Shown: positions 1 to 7,401 of the stretch, one piece after another
Layout: each line of letters opens with the position of its first letter
Numbering within the stretch: the stretch's first letter is position 1
NCBI GenBank assembly: GCA_020850375.1
Contig: JADZET010000086.1
Location: forward strand, 1-10,453
Reading direction: 5' to 3'
Length of the DNA: 10,453 nt
Origin: Phycisphaeraceae bacterium
GTDB lineage: Bacteria > Planctomycetota > Phycisphaerae > Phycisphaerales > Phycisphaeraceae
Made by a program: the position numbers and the translations under genes
Notes under the pieces: model-generated
The model's database searches: none
What the model saw: only the letters and a program-made list of their open reading frames with translations
What the model was told of the DNA's origin: nothing

Positions 1-470
1 AGCACCGCCAGCCCCACCTGGAACAGAAACTTCTCCCACGAGTAAAACCCCTCCCGCGACCCCTGCTTCCGCCGCGCGCTCGTCAGCTTCAGGTAATCGT
101 CGAACCCCCCCACCCCCGCCAGCCACAACAGGCACAGCACCGCCATCCGCACGTAGTAATTCCCCAGGTCCGCCAGCAGCAGCGTCGAGAACAGGATCGC
201 CCCGACGATCATCACCCCCCCCATCGTCGGCGTGTTGGCCTTCTGCTTCATCAGCTGGTTCAGATCCTTGTTGTAGAACTCCGGGCTGTCCCCGATCTTC
301 AGCCGCACCAGGAACCGGATCGTCCGCCTCCCCACCACCAGCACGAACACGAACGACAGCAGGATCGCCATGATCGCCCGGAACTCCGGGTACGTGAACG
401 GCCGGACGAAGCCGTAAACGTCCCAGCTCTTGAGCACCTTCTCCAGCACATGAATCAGATTGAAAATCAT
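1..470 (-). CDS. mraY: MraY, phospho-N-acetylmuramoyl-pentapeptide transferase (N-terminal part, cut by window edge)
   Basis: This is the integral membrane enzyme that transfers phospho-MurNAc-pentapeptide from UDP to undecaprenyl phosphate, making lipid I on the cytoplasmic face of the inner membrane. I translated about 156 residues. They hold a first hydrophobic helix (about residues 33-47, before GRRTIRFL), the family motif NTPTMGG followed by a membrane helix, and a further helix ending in GFDDYLK, the first Asp-Asp motif of the catalytic site. A full-length protein is usually about 360-380 residues, so roughly the first two fifths are visible. The ATG lies in an ATGA overlap with the stop of murF, which supports translational coupling and this start. 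The order murE-murF-mraY is that of a dcw cell-wall cluster. Identification is secure; the gene continues past base 1. Confidence 0.95.
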   Translation of the reverse strand, partial: MIFNLIHVLEKVLKSWDVYGFVRPFTYPEFRAIMAILLSFVFVLVVGRRTIRFLVRLKIGDSPEFYNKDLNQLMKQKANTPTMGGVMIVGAILFSTLLLADLGNYYVRMAVLCLLWLAGVGGFDDYLKLTSARRKQGSREGFYSWEKFLFQVGLAV

Positions 471-1972
471 GTTCCGCCGCCGGCCGAAGCCTGGGGTTGA
501 CCTTCGCCTTCCGCCGTCGCTCGCGCCCCGAGCGCCGGCAACAGTCTCTCGAGCGCCATCCCCCGCGACGCCTTGAGCAGCACCACGTCCCCCGGCCACA
601 CCAGCCCCGCCACCGTCGCCGGCTCCAATCCCTCCCACCCCGGCCACGCCGACATCCGCTCCGGCGGCCACTCCCGCGCCAGCTCCTGCGCCGTGAACAT
701 CGACAGCTTACCAATCAGCCCCACCACGTGGATCTTCTCCTGCTGCTGACGCAGGAACCTACCCACCTCCCGATGCGCCTCGGGACCAAACTCACCCAGC
801 TCGAGCATGTCCCCCAGAATTGCCACTCGCCTCCCACCCTCCCGCACCGGGTGCGACGCCAGCGCCCCCAACGCCGCCCGCATCGACTCCGGGTTCGCGT
901 TGTACGCGTCGTTGATCACCACCACCTCGCCCCGACCTCTCCCGAACCGCTGCACCGCCAGCCGCATCGCCACCGCGCTGACGCCCCGCAGCGCCACCGC
1001 GATCTCCGCGTCGCTCATCCCCATCCACCGCCCCACCGCCGCCGCCGCCAGCGCATTCCACGCGTTGTGCGCCCCGAGCATCGGCAGCCGTACGGTCACG
1101 CCTCCCATCTCGAACGCGATCCCATCTTCCCCCGTCCTGACCTCCCCGACCAATCGCAGATCACTGCCCTCGCTCGCCCCGAATCGAAGCACCCTCACCC
1201 CCGCAGGCGCCGCTTCCTCTAAAACCTCCCGGAACTCGTCATCCCCCGGCACCACCGCCACCCCGCCCTCGCAAAGCCCCGCGTAAAGGCAACGCTTCTC
1301 CCGAGCGATCGCCTCCCGCGACCCCATCTGCCCCACGTGCGCCGACCCGATGTGCGTGATCACCCCCACGTCCGGCCGAAGCATTCCCGCCAGCGGCGCG
1401 ATCTCCCCCGGATGGTTCATCCCGACTTCCGCCACCACGAAGTCATCCCCCGCCGACGCCCCCAGCAACGTCAGCGGCACACCCAGGTGATTGTTGAAGC
1501 TCTTGGGACTCTGCGTCCCCCGCCATCGGCTGCTCAGCACCGTGTGGATCAGATGTCGCGTCGTCGTCTTCCCGCTCGACCCCGTCACCGCGATCACCTT
1601 CACCCCCGCCCGCCGCAGCACCTCCCGCCACGTCGCGCCGAGTTGCCCGAGCGCCTCGACCGTGTCCACCACCTCCAGCGCCGGCGTACCCTGCGGCACA
1701 CGCCCCCCGAAGCTCTCACTCACGATCAGCAGCCCCGCCCCCGCCTTCGCCGCCGCGTCGAGGTAATCATGCCCGTCCACCCGCTCGCCCTTGATGGCCA
1801 CGAACACCTGCCCCACGCTCAGCGTCCGCGAGTCAATGCTCACCCCGCGCAGCACCGCCGCGGCACCCGCCGGCTCGCGGCGCCAACGCCCGCCCAGCGT
1901 CGCCTTGATGCCAGCCGGCGTCCAGAAACTCCGTGCTTCAACCTCGTTCCGATTCACGCTTAGCACACTCAT
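467..1972 (-). CDS. murF: MurF, UDP-MurNAc-tripeptide--D-alanyl-D-alanine ligase
   Basis: This cytoplasmic ATP-dependent ligase adds D-Ala-D-Ala to the UDP-MurNAc-tripeptide, the last soluble step of muropeptide synthesis. From the ATG at 1972 it has 501 residues, slightly longer than the usual 450-470. The N-terminal substrate domain shows VSIDSRT and FVAIKGERVDGHDY (about 44-70). The central Mur ligase domain has the ATP P-loop GSSGKTTT (131-138), FNNHLGVPLTLL and the AEVGMNHPGEI segment. The C-terminal domain has NDAYNANPESM (354-364), ILGDMLELG (385-393) and LKASRGM near 466. The frame stays open upstream to a TTG at 1999 that would overlap murE. I prefer the ATG, which leaves a 16-base gap to the murE stop, although neither start has a clear Shine-Dalgarno sequence. 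The last 20 or so residues are a Gly/Ala-rich tail that looks lineage-specific. Confidence 0.96.
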   Translation of the reverse strand: MSVLSVNRNEVEARSFWTPAGIKATLGGRWRREPAGAAAVLRGVSIDSRTLSVGQVFVAIKGERVDGHDYLDAAAKAGAGLLIVSESFGGRVPQGTPALEVVDTVEALGQLGATWREVLRRAGVKVIAVTGSSGKTTTRHLIHTVLSSRWRGTQSPKSFNNHLGVPLTLLGASAGDDFVVAEVGMNHPGEIAPLAGMLRPDVGVITHIGSAHVGQMGSREAIAREKRCLYAGLCEGGVAVVPGDDEFREVLEEAAPAGVRVLRFGASEGSDLRLVGEVRTGEDGIAFEMGGVTVRLPMLGAHNAWNALAAAAVGRWMGMSDAEIAVALRGVSAVAMRLAVQRFGRGRGEVVVINDAYNANPESMRAALGALASHPVREGGRRVAILGDMLELGEFGPEAHREVGRFLRQQQEKIHVVGLIGKLSMFTAQELAREWPPERMSAWPGWEGLEPATVAGLVWPGDVVLLKASRGMALERLLPALGARATAEGEGQPQASAGGGT

Positions 1973-1988
1973 GGTCGTGACCGTTCGT

Positions 1989-3548
1989 TCAGGAACCAAA
2001 CCGTCCCGCTCCCTCGGGCCGGCCCGCCATGTCCCTCAGCACCCCCGCCGCCTGCTCGCGGTCGTCGAAGTGCCGCTTGGCCTTCCCGATGATCTGATAG
2101 TCCTCGTGCCCCTTGCCCGCCAGCAGGACCACATCCCCCGCTGTCGCCCCGCGGATCGCCATCTCGATCGCCCGCTCGCGATCTGCCTCCACCTTCACCT
2201 TGCCCTTCGCCTGCTCCGGCACACCCCTGAGGATCTCCTCGATGATCGCCCCCGGCTCCTCCGTCCGCGGATTGTCCGATGTCACGATCACCTCGTCCGC
2301 CAGACGACAAGCCACCGCCGCCATCTTCGGCCGTTTCGTCCTGTCCCGATCCCCGCCGCACCCGAACAGCACGACCAATTTCCCCTCCGTCACAGGACGC
2401 AGCGCCAGCAGAACGTTCTCAAGCGCATCATGCGTGTGCGCATAATCCACAAGCACGCCCGGCAGCCCGCCACCCTCCACCGCCACCGGCTCAAGCCTCC
2501 CCGGCGGCGCCGGGCACTTCTCCAACGCCCCCGGCAGATGCCGCGAAAGATCCACCACCACGTTCGACGCCGCCAGCGCCTGCAGCGCGTTGTACACGTT
2601 GTGCCGCCCAACCAACGGCATTTTCACCTGCACGCTCCCCCAGGGCCCCTCCATCCGCACCAGGCTCGAACTCGACCCCAGATCGAGAATGCTCGCCGAC
2701 GCCGGATGACACCCCGGCCACGCCTCATCCTCCGACCCCGCCTTGCCGTTGCGCACCCGACAGCTCACCACCCGCTCGACCCGCCCGAACGCCTCGATCA
2801 TCCGCCCCGCCGACGGATCATCCGCATTGACCACCGCCCATCCCTCATCCCCCATCGCGCCGAACAGCTTCGCCTTCGCCCCCGCATACGCCTCCATCGT
2901 CCCGTGATAGTCCAGGTGATCCCCCGTCAGGTTCGTGAACACCCCCACCGCGAAGTTCACCCCCGCCACCCGGCCCTGGTCCAGCGCGTGGCTCGACACC
3001 TCAACCGCCGCCGCCCGGCACCCGTTCTCCACCATCCTCGCCAGCAGCCGGCTCAGCGCGATCGGCCCGGGCGTCGTCTGGTCCGCCCCCTTCCGCTCCT
3101 TCCCGTCATCCACCACCACCGTCCCGACCAGCCCACACCGCAGCCCCATCTGCCCCAGCAGATGCTGGATCAGAAACGCCGTCGTTGTCTTGCCGTTCGT
3201 CCCCGTCACCCCGATGACCTTGAGCTTCTTCGATGGCTCCCCGTAGAACCGCTCCGCCAGCCGGCTCGACACCGCCTGGTCCACCACCACCCCCGTCACC
3301 CACACCGCCTCGCCCGCCGGGTCAACCTTCTGCGCATCCATCGGTCCCTCGCAGATCACCGCCCCTGCCCCCGCCTCCAGCGCCTGCCCGATGAACGTCC
3401 GCGCGTCCGTCTTCTCTCCCCGCCGCGCCACGAACACAAACCCCTCTCCCACCTCCCGCGAGTCATCCGTCAGCCCCGACACCTGGCGCGCACCATCTCC
3501 GCGAACGACGTTCAGGCCCATCCCCTTGATCAGATCCTCGATCCGCAT
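1989..3548 (-). CDS. murE: MurE, UDP-MurNAc-L-Ala-D-Glu--meso-diaminopimelate ligase
   Basis: This cytoplasmic ATP-dependent ligase adds the third amino acid of the peptidoglycan stem peptide. With the ATG at 3548 it has 519 residues; an ATG two codons upstream (3554) is possible. The sequence shows LTDDSREV near 27, the P-loop GTNGKTTT (116-123), QTTPGP for the UDP-MurNAc-dipeptide, EVSSHAL, the segment AYAGAKAKLF with the lysine that is carbamylated in this family, and HNVYNALQALAA. Next come YAHTHDAL (usually YAHTPDAL), FGCGGDRDRTKRPKM, then SDNPRTEEP with the DNPR motif at 425-428, and finally AGKGHEDYQ. DNPR is the recognised signature of meso-diaminopimelate specificity, as opposed to lysine. 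It is the first gene of the minus-strand operon, divergent from the PilZ gene. The usual upstream dcw genes (ftsL, ftsI) are not beside it. Confidence 0.97.
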   Translation of the reverse strand: MRIEDLIKGMGLNVVRGDGARQVSGLTDDSREVGEGFVFVARRGEKTDARTFIGQALEAGAGAVICEGPMDAQKVDPAGEAVWVTGVVVDQAVSSRLAERFYGEPSKKLKVIGVTGTNGKTTTAFLIQHLLGQMGLRCGLVGTVVVDDGKERKGADQTTPGPIALSRLLARMVENGCRAAAVEVSSHALDQGRVAGVNFAVGVFTNLTGDHLDYHGTMEAYAGAKAKLFGAMGDEGWAVVNADDPSAGRMIEAFGRVERVVSCRVRNGKAGSEDEAWPGCHPASASILDLGSSSSLVRMEGPWGSVQVKMPLVGRHNVYNALQALAASNVVVDLSRHLPGALEKCPAPPGRLEPVAVEGGGLPGVLVDYAHTHDALENVLLALRPVTEGKLVVLFGCGGDRDRTKRPKMAAVACRLADEVIVTSDNPRTEEPGAIIEEILRGVPEQAKGKVKVEADRERAIEMAIRGATAGDVVLLAGKGHEDYQIIGKAKRHFDDREQAAGVLRDMAGRPEGAGRFGS

Positions 3549-3554
3549 CGCCAT

Positions 3555-3559
3555 CCCTC
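3555..3559 (-). promoter_or_regulatory. Ribosome binding site deciding the murE start
   Basis: On the minus strand GAGGG sits directly against the first ATG (3554) but six bases before the second ATG (3548). The spacing fits the second ATG and gives an N-terminus of MRIEDL. This is one of the few clear Shine-Dalgarno sequences in the window. Confidence 0.55.
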
Positions 3560-3593
3560 GTCATTTCCCCCGCGCCGACCCCTCCGACACTGG

Positions 3594-3627
3594 ATTTTAT
3601 CGGCCCACCACCGCACCCAGCGTGCAA
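3594..3627 (-). promoter_or_regulatory. Possible promoter of the murE-murF-mraY operon
   Basis: An AT-rich island in otherwise very GC-rich DNA reads, on the minus strand, GATAAAATCC. TAAAAT (3599 down to 3594) or the overlapping GATAAA could serve as a -10 element, and TTGCAC (3627 down to 3622) as a poor -35 element with a 19-22 base spacer, longer than ideal. It would give a leader of some 30-40 bases. The position in the divergent gap is right but the match is weak. Confidence 0.3.
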
Positions 3628-3764
3628 AGAATGCCCTCCTCCGCTGCCTCCGATCCCCCCTCCCACGTCACGCCAAATGCTCTTTAATCCTTCACTTCGA
3701 CCTGATATCGCCCCCCGAATCCGCCGATTGATCTCACGGAAGACCCATGCCCCCGCCCGCCGAC

Positions 3765-3788
3765 GTCGGCCGTCCGTTCGAGGCCGAC
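3765..3788. repeat. Inverted repeat in the leader of the PilZ-receiver gene
   Basis: GTCGGCC at 3765-3771 is perfectly complementary to GGCCGAC at 3782-3788, with a 10-base loop. It lies 33 bases before the ATG at 3822, with no T-run after it, so it does not look like a terminator. It could be an mRNA leader hairpin or a protein-binding site. The rest of the 3555-3821 gap holds no gene that I can support. Confidence 0.4.
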
Positions 3789-3821
3789 CCCTGCGGCGTC
3801 TGACCGTCCCGGAACCCACCC

Positions 3822-5012
3822 ATGAACGCACGACAGGGCCCCATCGACACGCTCCGCTCGCGCGGCCGCGACCCCAAGCATCAGCCCGCCAAGGTCGCCC
3901 GCGCCCGCGCCAAGACCGCCGACAAGCCCGACGTGCAACGCCGCAGGCTGCGCCTCGAATACCCCTCCAAGCAGATCATCGTCGAGATCACCCAGCCCCT
4001 CGGCAGCCGCGTCAGCTTCCGCGTCATGCCCCAAGACATCAGCGCCCACGGCATCGGCTTCTTCCACGCCCGCTTCGTCCACAAGAACAGCCTCTGCGAG
4101 GTCATGCTCCCGACCCTCGACGGCGAGATGTACCTCGCCCGCGGCCGCGTCGTCGACTGCATCCACGTCAACGGAACCCTCCACCGCGTCGCCGTCTGCT
4201 TCGAGCACCCCATCGAGCTCGACCAGTTCGTCCCCCTGACCGCCGTCCAGATGCAGCAGGCCTCCGAGGAGATGCGGCAATACCAGCAGGAACAGGCCGC
4301 CCAGTCCGGCGCCGACCCGCTCAACCAGCTCATCGGCCGCGCCATCGTCGTCGACGACCTGGCCGTCGACCGCCGGCTCTTCGTCGCCTGGCTCAGCGGC
4401 ATCGGCCTCGAGGTCCAGGAGATCGAGGACGGCGAGACCGCCCGCAAGGCCGTCGAGGAGGGCGTTGACCTGGTCATCCTCGACATGCACCTCCATGGCG
4501 CCGACGGCGTCGAGCTGACCAAGACCCTGCGCGGCATGGGCTACAGCGGCCCGATCATCGGCGTCTCGGCCGACGAGTCCCCCGAGATGCAGGCCAAGGC
4601 CCTCGAGGCCGGCTGCAACAATTTCCTGACCAAACCCTTCGAGTCCTCCGCCCTCGTCAACGCCGTCCTGCAACTCCTCCAGCCCCTGAACATCGGCGGC
4701 ACCGAGGACGGCTGGATCCACAGCTCCCTCGCCAGCGACCCCGCCATGAAGCCGCTGATCAAGGAGTTCGTCACCGGCCTGATCGCCCTCCAGAAGAACC
4801 TCACCGACGCCGTTCGCACCGACAACAAAGAGAAAATGTCCGAGATCTGCTACCAGCTCAAGGGCGTCGGAACCAGCTACGGATTCGAGGCCGTCACCCA
4901 GCTCGCCCGCGTGGCCATCGCCAAACTCAACGACACCACCGCCGACCCAGCCGCCATCCGGACCTCGGTCAGCCAGCTCGTCCAGCTCCTGCACCGACTC
5001 TCCCCAGATTGA
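3822..5012 (+). CDS. PilZ - response regulator receiver - degenerate Hpt signalling protein
   Basis: A cytoplasmic 396-residue signalling protein with no signal peptide or membrane segment. After a basic N-terminal tail (1-39) comes a PilZ domain: RRRLR at 40-44 (the RxxxR c-di-GMP motif) and DISAHG at 72-77 (the [D/N]xSxxG motif), so it should bind c-di-GMP. A Gln/Glu-rich linker (about 143-162) leads to a receiver domain with the acidic pair D178/D179, phosphoacceptor D221 in VILDMHLHG, S249 and K271 in LTKPF. All are the expected catalytic residues. The last 100 residues have the Hpt helical pattern (EFVTGLIALQKNLTDAV, then ICYQLKGVGTSYGF), but the usual histidine before xLKG is Tyr344. 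The C-terminal domain therefore cannot relay phosphate in the normal way. It probably joins second-messenger and two-component signals; its target is unknown. No Shine-Dalgarno sequence is seen before the ATG. Its stop is nine bases from that of the convergent gene. Confidence 0.9.
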   Translation: MNARQGPIDTLRSRGRDPKHQPAKVARARAKTADKPDVQRRRLRLEYPSKQIIVEITQPLGSRVSFRVMPQDISAHGIGFFHARFVHKNSLCEVMLPTLDGEMYLARGRVVDCIHVNGTLHRVAVCFEHPIELDQFVPLTAVQMQQASEEMRQYQQEQAAQSGADPLNQLIGRAIVVDDLAVDRRLFVAWLSGIGLEVQEIEDGETARKAVEEGVDLVILDMHLHGADGVELTKTLRGMGYSGPIIGVSADESPEMQAKALEAGCNNFLTKPFESSALVNAVLQLLQPLNIGGTEDGWIHSSLASDPAMKPLIKEFVTGLIALQKNLTDAVRTDNKEKMSEICYQLKGVGTSYGFEAVTQLARVAIAKLNDTTADPAAIRTSVSQLVQLLHRLSPD

Positions 5013-5021
5013 TCCCCCGCC

Positions 5022-5216
5022 TCACACCACCCGCGCCACGATCGCCGGCGTCTCGCCCTCACGCACCCACACGCTTCCCCGCCCCCGATGCCCCGCCAGG
5101 TCCGTCAGCCGGCGAAGGTACCTCATCAACTGATCCTCCTTGAAGCTCATCAGAAAATCCATGGGCGCCGTCCGGTTGTGCTCCCGAATCGTCTCGATCA
5201 TCTGATGTTTGCTCAT
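5022..5216 (-). CDS. Small conserved-looking protein of unknown function (64 aa)
   Basis: A 64-residue protein, charged and probably helical over residues 1-42 (MSKHQMIETIREHNR, then FLMSFKEDQLMRYLRRLTDL), with a Gly/Arg-rich turn (GHRGRGS) and a short tail SVWVREGETPAIVARVV. It has no signal peptide, cysteines or membrane segment. Three things suggest that it is real. A good Shine-Dalgarno sequence, GAGGAAG, lies about eight bases before the ATG. Its codons are mostly G-ending, like the mur genes on the same strand. The protein has a normal amino acid composition, unlike the shadow frames around it. From memory it resembles short uncharacterised planctomycete proteins, but I cannot verify that. 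I do not recognise a function. It converges tail to tail with the PilZ-receiver gene with no terminator hairpin between them. Confidence 0.7.
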   Translation of the reverse strand: MSKHQMIETIREHNRTAPMDFLMSFKEDQLMRYLRRLTDLAGHRGRGSVWVREGETPAIVARVV

Positions 5217-5272
5217 CGCACGTCTTCCTCAAGAAGGGTCCATGGTTCCAGGCCCGCCAAGGCCCGCCGTCC

Positions 5273-5298
5273 GATACCCTGGCCCCGGCTCCGGTATC
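5273..5298. repeat. Inverted repeat GATACC / GGTATC
   Basis: GATACC at 5273-5278 is complementary to GGTATC at 5293-5298, with a 14-base GC-rich loop. It lies about 57 bases upstream of the small gene's start. It may be an operator or chance; there is no poly-T tract on either side. Confidence 0.25.
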
Positions 5299-5506
5299 TC
5301 GCGGCCCCTTGCATCGACCCGTCCGTTAACCTCCCTTGAACGTGTAACCAACCCAGACCTTGGCCACGATCACCCTCCAACCACTCACGCCACCCCACTT
5401 CCTCCGGGCCTCGCTGCGGCCAACAAAGCCACCCGCCCCCATCCTCCCGCAGCCACGTCATTCTCGGACCAACTCGCAGACACCCCGCGATCCCTCATCA
5501 CACCAC

Positions 5507-5536
5507 TTGCCCCCCAACCACATGCCGGGCTAGGTT
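5507..5536 (+). promoter_or_regulatory. Possible promoter directly before oppA
   Basis: TTGCCC (5507-5512) and TAGGTT (5531-5536) are separated by 18 bases, a sigma-70-like layout with a partial match. Transcription would begin within a base or two of the ATG at 5544, giving a leaderless or nearly leaderless mRNA. This agrees with the lack of a Shine-Dalgarno sequence. The evidence is weak. Confidence 0.3.
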
Positions 5537-5543
5537 ATCGGCC

Positions 5544-7340
5544 ATGTTCCTCTCTCACAGCCCCGCGCACACGTCCCCGAAGTTCCGAGAACTCCCCCGC
5601 CTCTTGTTCACCCTCCTGCTCGCCGCGCTCCTGCTCCCCCTGCCCGCCTGCGACGATCGCTCCCCCTCCGCCGCCCCCACGGGCCCGCTCCTACGCTTCG
5701 TCTCCAGCGCCGACCATCACCACCTCGACCCCCAACGCATGAGCTGGATGCACGACATCCGCATCGCCGACTGCCTCTTCGACCCCCTCGTCCGCCTGTC
5801 CACCCCCGACCTCACCCTCCAGCCCGCCACCGCCCGCCACTGGACCATCTCGCCCGACGGTCGCACCTACCGCTTCACCCTCCGCACCGACGCCCGCTGG
5901 TCCAACGGCGACCTGGTCACCGCCCACGACTTCCTCGCCGCCTGGCGCCGCGCCATGCTCCCCGACACCGCCGCCGACTACACCCAGCTGTTCTGGCTCA
6001 TCCGCGGCGCCCGCGACTTCTTCCACTGGCGATCCCGACAGCTCGCCGACTACGCCCAATCCCCCGGCCCCCACGACGTCCAGACCGCCGAGCGTCTCTA
6101 CCGAGAAGCCCTCGCCCACTTCGACGCAACCGTCGGCCTGCACGCCCTCGACGACCACACCCTCGAAGTCCAGCTCGATAACCCCACCGCCTACTTCCTC
6201 GAACTCTGCACCTTCGCCTCCTTCCTCCCCAACCACCATCCAAGCCTCGAAAAACTCCTCCAGTTCGACCCCGCCACCGGCCGTGTCGAGCCCGACGTCG
6301 CCTGGGTACAGCCCCGCAACCTCATCTCCAACGGACCCTACACCCTCGCCCGCTGGCGGCCCAAACGCGACCTGCTCCTCCTGCCCAACCCCAACTACTA
6401 CGCACGCGACCAGCTCCGCAACGCCGGCATCCTCGAACGCGTCGCCGGCAACGAACAGATCGCCCTGCTCTGGTACCAGCGCCGAGAGGTCGACTGGCTC
6501 CCCGACATCCCCACCGCCAAACCCGTCGTCCTCCACCTCCTCCAAGGCGATCGCCCCGACACCCACCTCGTCCCCGCCGCCGGAACCTATTTCTACAGCT
6601 TCAACTGCCTGCCCACCCTTCCCGACGGCACGCCCAATCCCCTCCATGACCCCCGCCTCCGACGCGCCCTGTCCCTGACCATCGACCGACAGACCATCGT
6701 CCAGAAGGTCACCCGCCTCGGCGACCGACAGCCCATCGCCCGCACCTTCATCCCCCCAGGCGCCATGCCCGGCTACTCGCCCCCTTCCGAGGCCGGCGCC
6801 GCCTTCGACCCCGACGCCGCCCGACGACTCCTCGCCCAGGCCGGCTACCCCGACGCCTCCTCCCTCAAAAACCTCTCGATCATCTACAACACCGGCGCCG
6901 GCCACGAGAATATCGCCCAGCAGATCGCCGCCGCCTGGCGACAGCACCTCGGACTTAACGTCAAACTCGAGGCCATGGAGAGCAAGGTCTTCAGCGAACG
7001 TGTCAAGTCACACAACTTCACCATCTGCCGCTCGAGTTGGTTCGGCGACTACCGCGACCCGACCACCTTCCTCGACAAGATGATCTCCGACAACGGCAAC
7101 AACGACACCGCCTACAACAACCCCGCCTACGACGCCATCCTCGCCGCCGCCGCACGCCAGCCCAACCCCCGCTACCGGCTCGAACTCCTCCAAGAGGCCG
7201 AGTCCATGATGCTCGGGGAATCCCCCATCGCCCCGATCTATCACTACGTCCGCTTCGAACTCTTCGACCCCGGCCACGTCCTGAACCTCTCGCCCAACCC
7301 CTGGGCCCGCTACCGCCTCGAACTCGTCGAACTCCGCTGA
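5544..7340 (+). CDS. oppA: OppA-type peptide/solute-binding lipoprotein of an ABC transporter
   Basis: A 598-residue extracytoplasmic solute-binding protein (SBP family 5), which would deliver oligopeptides or a similar solute to a membrane permease. Residues 1-36 form a lipoprotein signal: basic stretch SPKFRELPR, a leucine-rich core, and LPLPAC with Cys36 as the lipidated residue. Proline at -2 is unusual for a lipobox. Asp37-Asp38 follow the cysteine; in E. coli an Asp there retains lipoproteins in the inner membrane. The mature part shows family features in order: DCLFDPLVRL (76-85), WTISPDGRTYRFTLR (100-114), RWSNGD (118-123), HDFLAAWRRA (128-137), later RRALSLTIDRQTIV, and near the C-terminus YNNPAYDAIL and PIAPIYHY. 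These resemble E. coli OppA, so peptides are the best guess for substrate. The protein is longer than E. coli OppA (543 residues). oppB follows after 75 bases. Confidence 0.9.
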   Translation: MFLSHSPAHTSPKFRELPRLLFTLLLAALLLPLPACDDRSPSAAPTGPLLRFVSSADHHHLDPQRMSWMHDIRIADCLFDPLVRLSTPDLTLQPATARHWTISPDGRTYRFTLRTDARWSNGDLVTAHDFLAAWRRAMLPDTAADYTQLFWLIRGARDFFHWRSRQLADYAQSPGPHDVQTAERLYREALAHFDATVGLHALDDHTLEVQLDNPTAYFLELCTFASFLPNHHPSLEKLLQFDPATGRVEPDVAWVQPRNLISNGPYTLARWRPKRDLLLLPNPNYYARDQLRNAGILERVAGNEQIALLWYQRREVDWLPDIPTAKPVVLHLLQGDRPDTHLVPAAGTYFYSFNCLPTLPDGTPNPLHDPRLRRALSLTIDRQTIVQKVTRLGDRQPIARTFIPPGAMPGYSPPSEAGAAFDPDAARRLLAQAGYPDASSLKNLSIIYNTGAGHENIAQQIAAAWRQHLGLNVKLEAMESKVFSERVKSHNFTICRSSWFGDYRDPTTFLDKMISDNGNNDTAYNNPAYDAILAAAARQPNPRYRLELLQEAESMMLGESPIAPIYHYVRFELFDPGHVLNLSPNPWARYRLELVELR

Positions 7341-7349
7341 CCCCACACC

Positions 7350-7372
7350 CGTCGCCATCGACCATGGCGGCG
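7350..7372 (+). repeat. Hairpin between oppA and oppB
   Basis: Bases 7350-7358 (CGTCGCCAT) pair with 7364-7372 (ATGGCGGCG) in a nine-pair stem with one G-U pair and a five-base loop, ten bases after the oppA stop. No T-run follows, so it is not a standard intrinsic terminator. Hairpins between a binding-protein gene and its permease gene are known elsewhere to favour the binding-protein message; a similar role is plausible here. Confidence 0.55.
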
Positions 7373-7401
7373 CCCCGCCCACTCACCGCCGAAAATTACG
7401 G

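Larger units (their letters stand above)
5217..5543. other. Non-coding stretch between the small gene and oppA
   Basis: This 327-base stretch holds the 5' side of the small minus-strand gene and of oppA, so both promoters should be here. Visible items are a near-tandem pair of GGCCCGCC (5251-5258 and 5261-5268), an inverted repeat at 5273-5298 and a promoter-like pair before oppA. Open frames crossing it in both directions have skewed, Pro/Arg- or Trp/Gly-rich composition, and I do not believe them. No tRNA-like cloverleaf was noticed. Confidence 0.5.

Noticed and set aside
1791..3731. Long plus-strand open frame (646 codons) opposite murE and murF
   Set aside because: It is Arg/Pro/His-rich with no domain and lies antisense to two genes with complete Mur ligase motifs. 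It stays open because of the extreme GC skew.
3684..4994. Minus-strand open frame (436 codons) opposite the PilZ-receiver gene
   Set aside because: Its composition is Asp/Glu/Gly/Val/Leu-rich without motifs, and the plus-strand frame has three recognisable domains.
5013..5021. Bidirectional terminator between the convergent PilZ-receiver and 64-aa genes
   Set aside because: Only nine bases separate the stops, and I see no hairpin with a T-run there.
5213..5461. Minus-strand frame (82 codons) joined by ATGA to the 64-aa gene
   Set aside because: The coupling looked attractive, but the protein is Trp/Gly/Arg-rich, lacks the strong G-ending codon bias of real genes on this strand, and has no ribosome site that I can see.
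5691..6947. Minus-strand open frame (418 codons) opposite oppA
   Set aside because: It is Gly/Val/Glu-rich shadow sequence; oppA on the other strand has a lipoprotein signal and family motifs.
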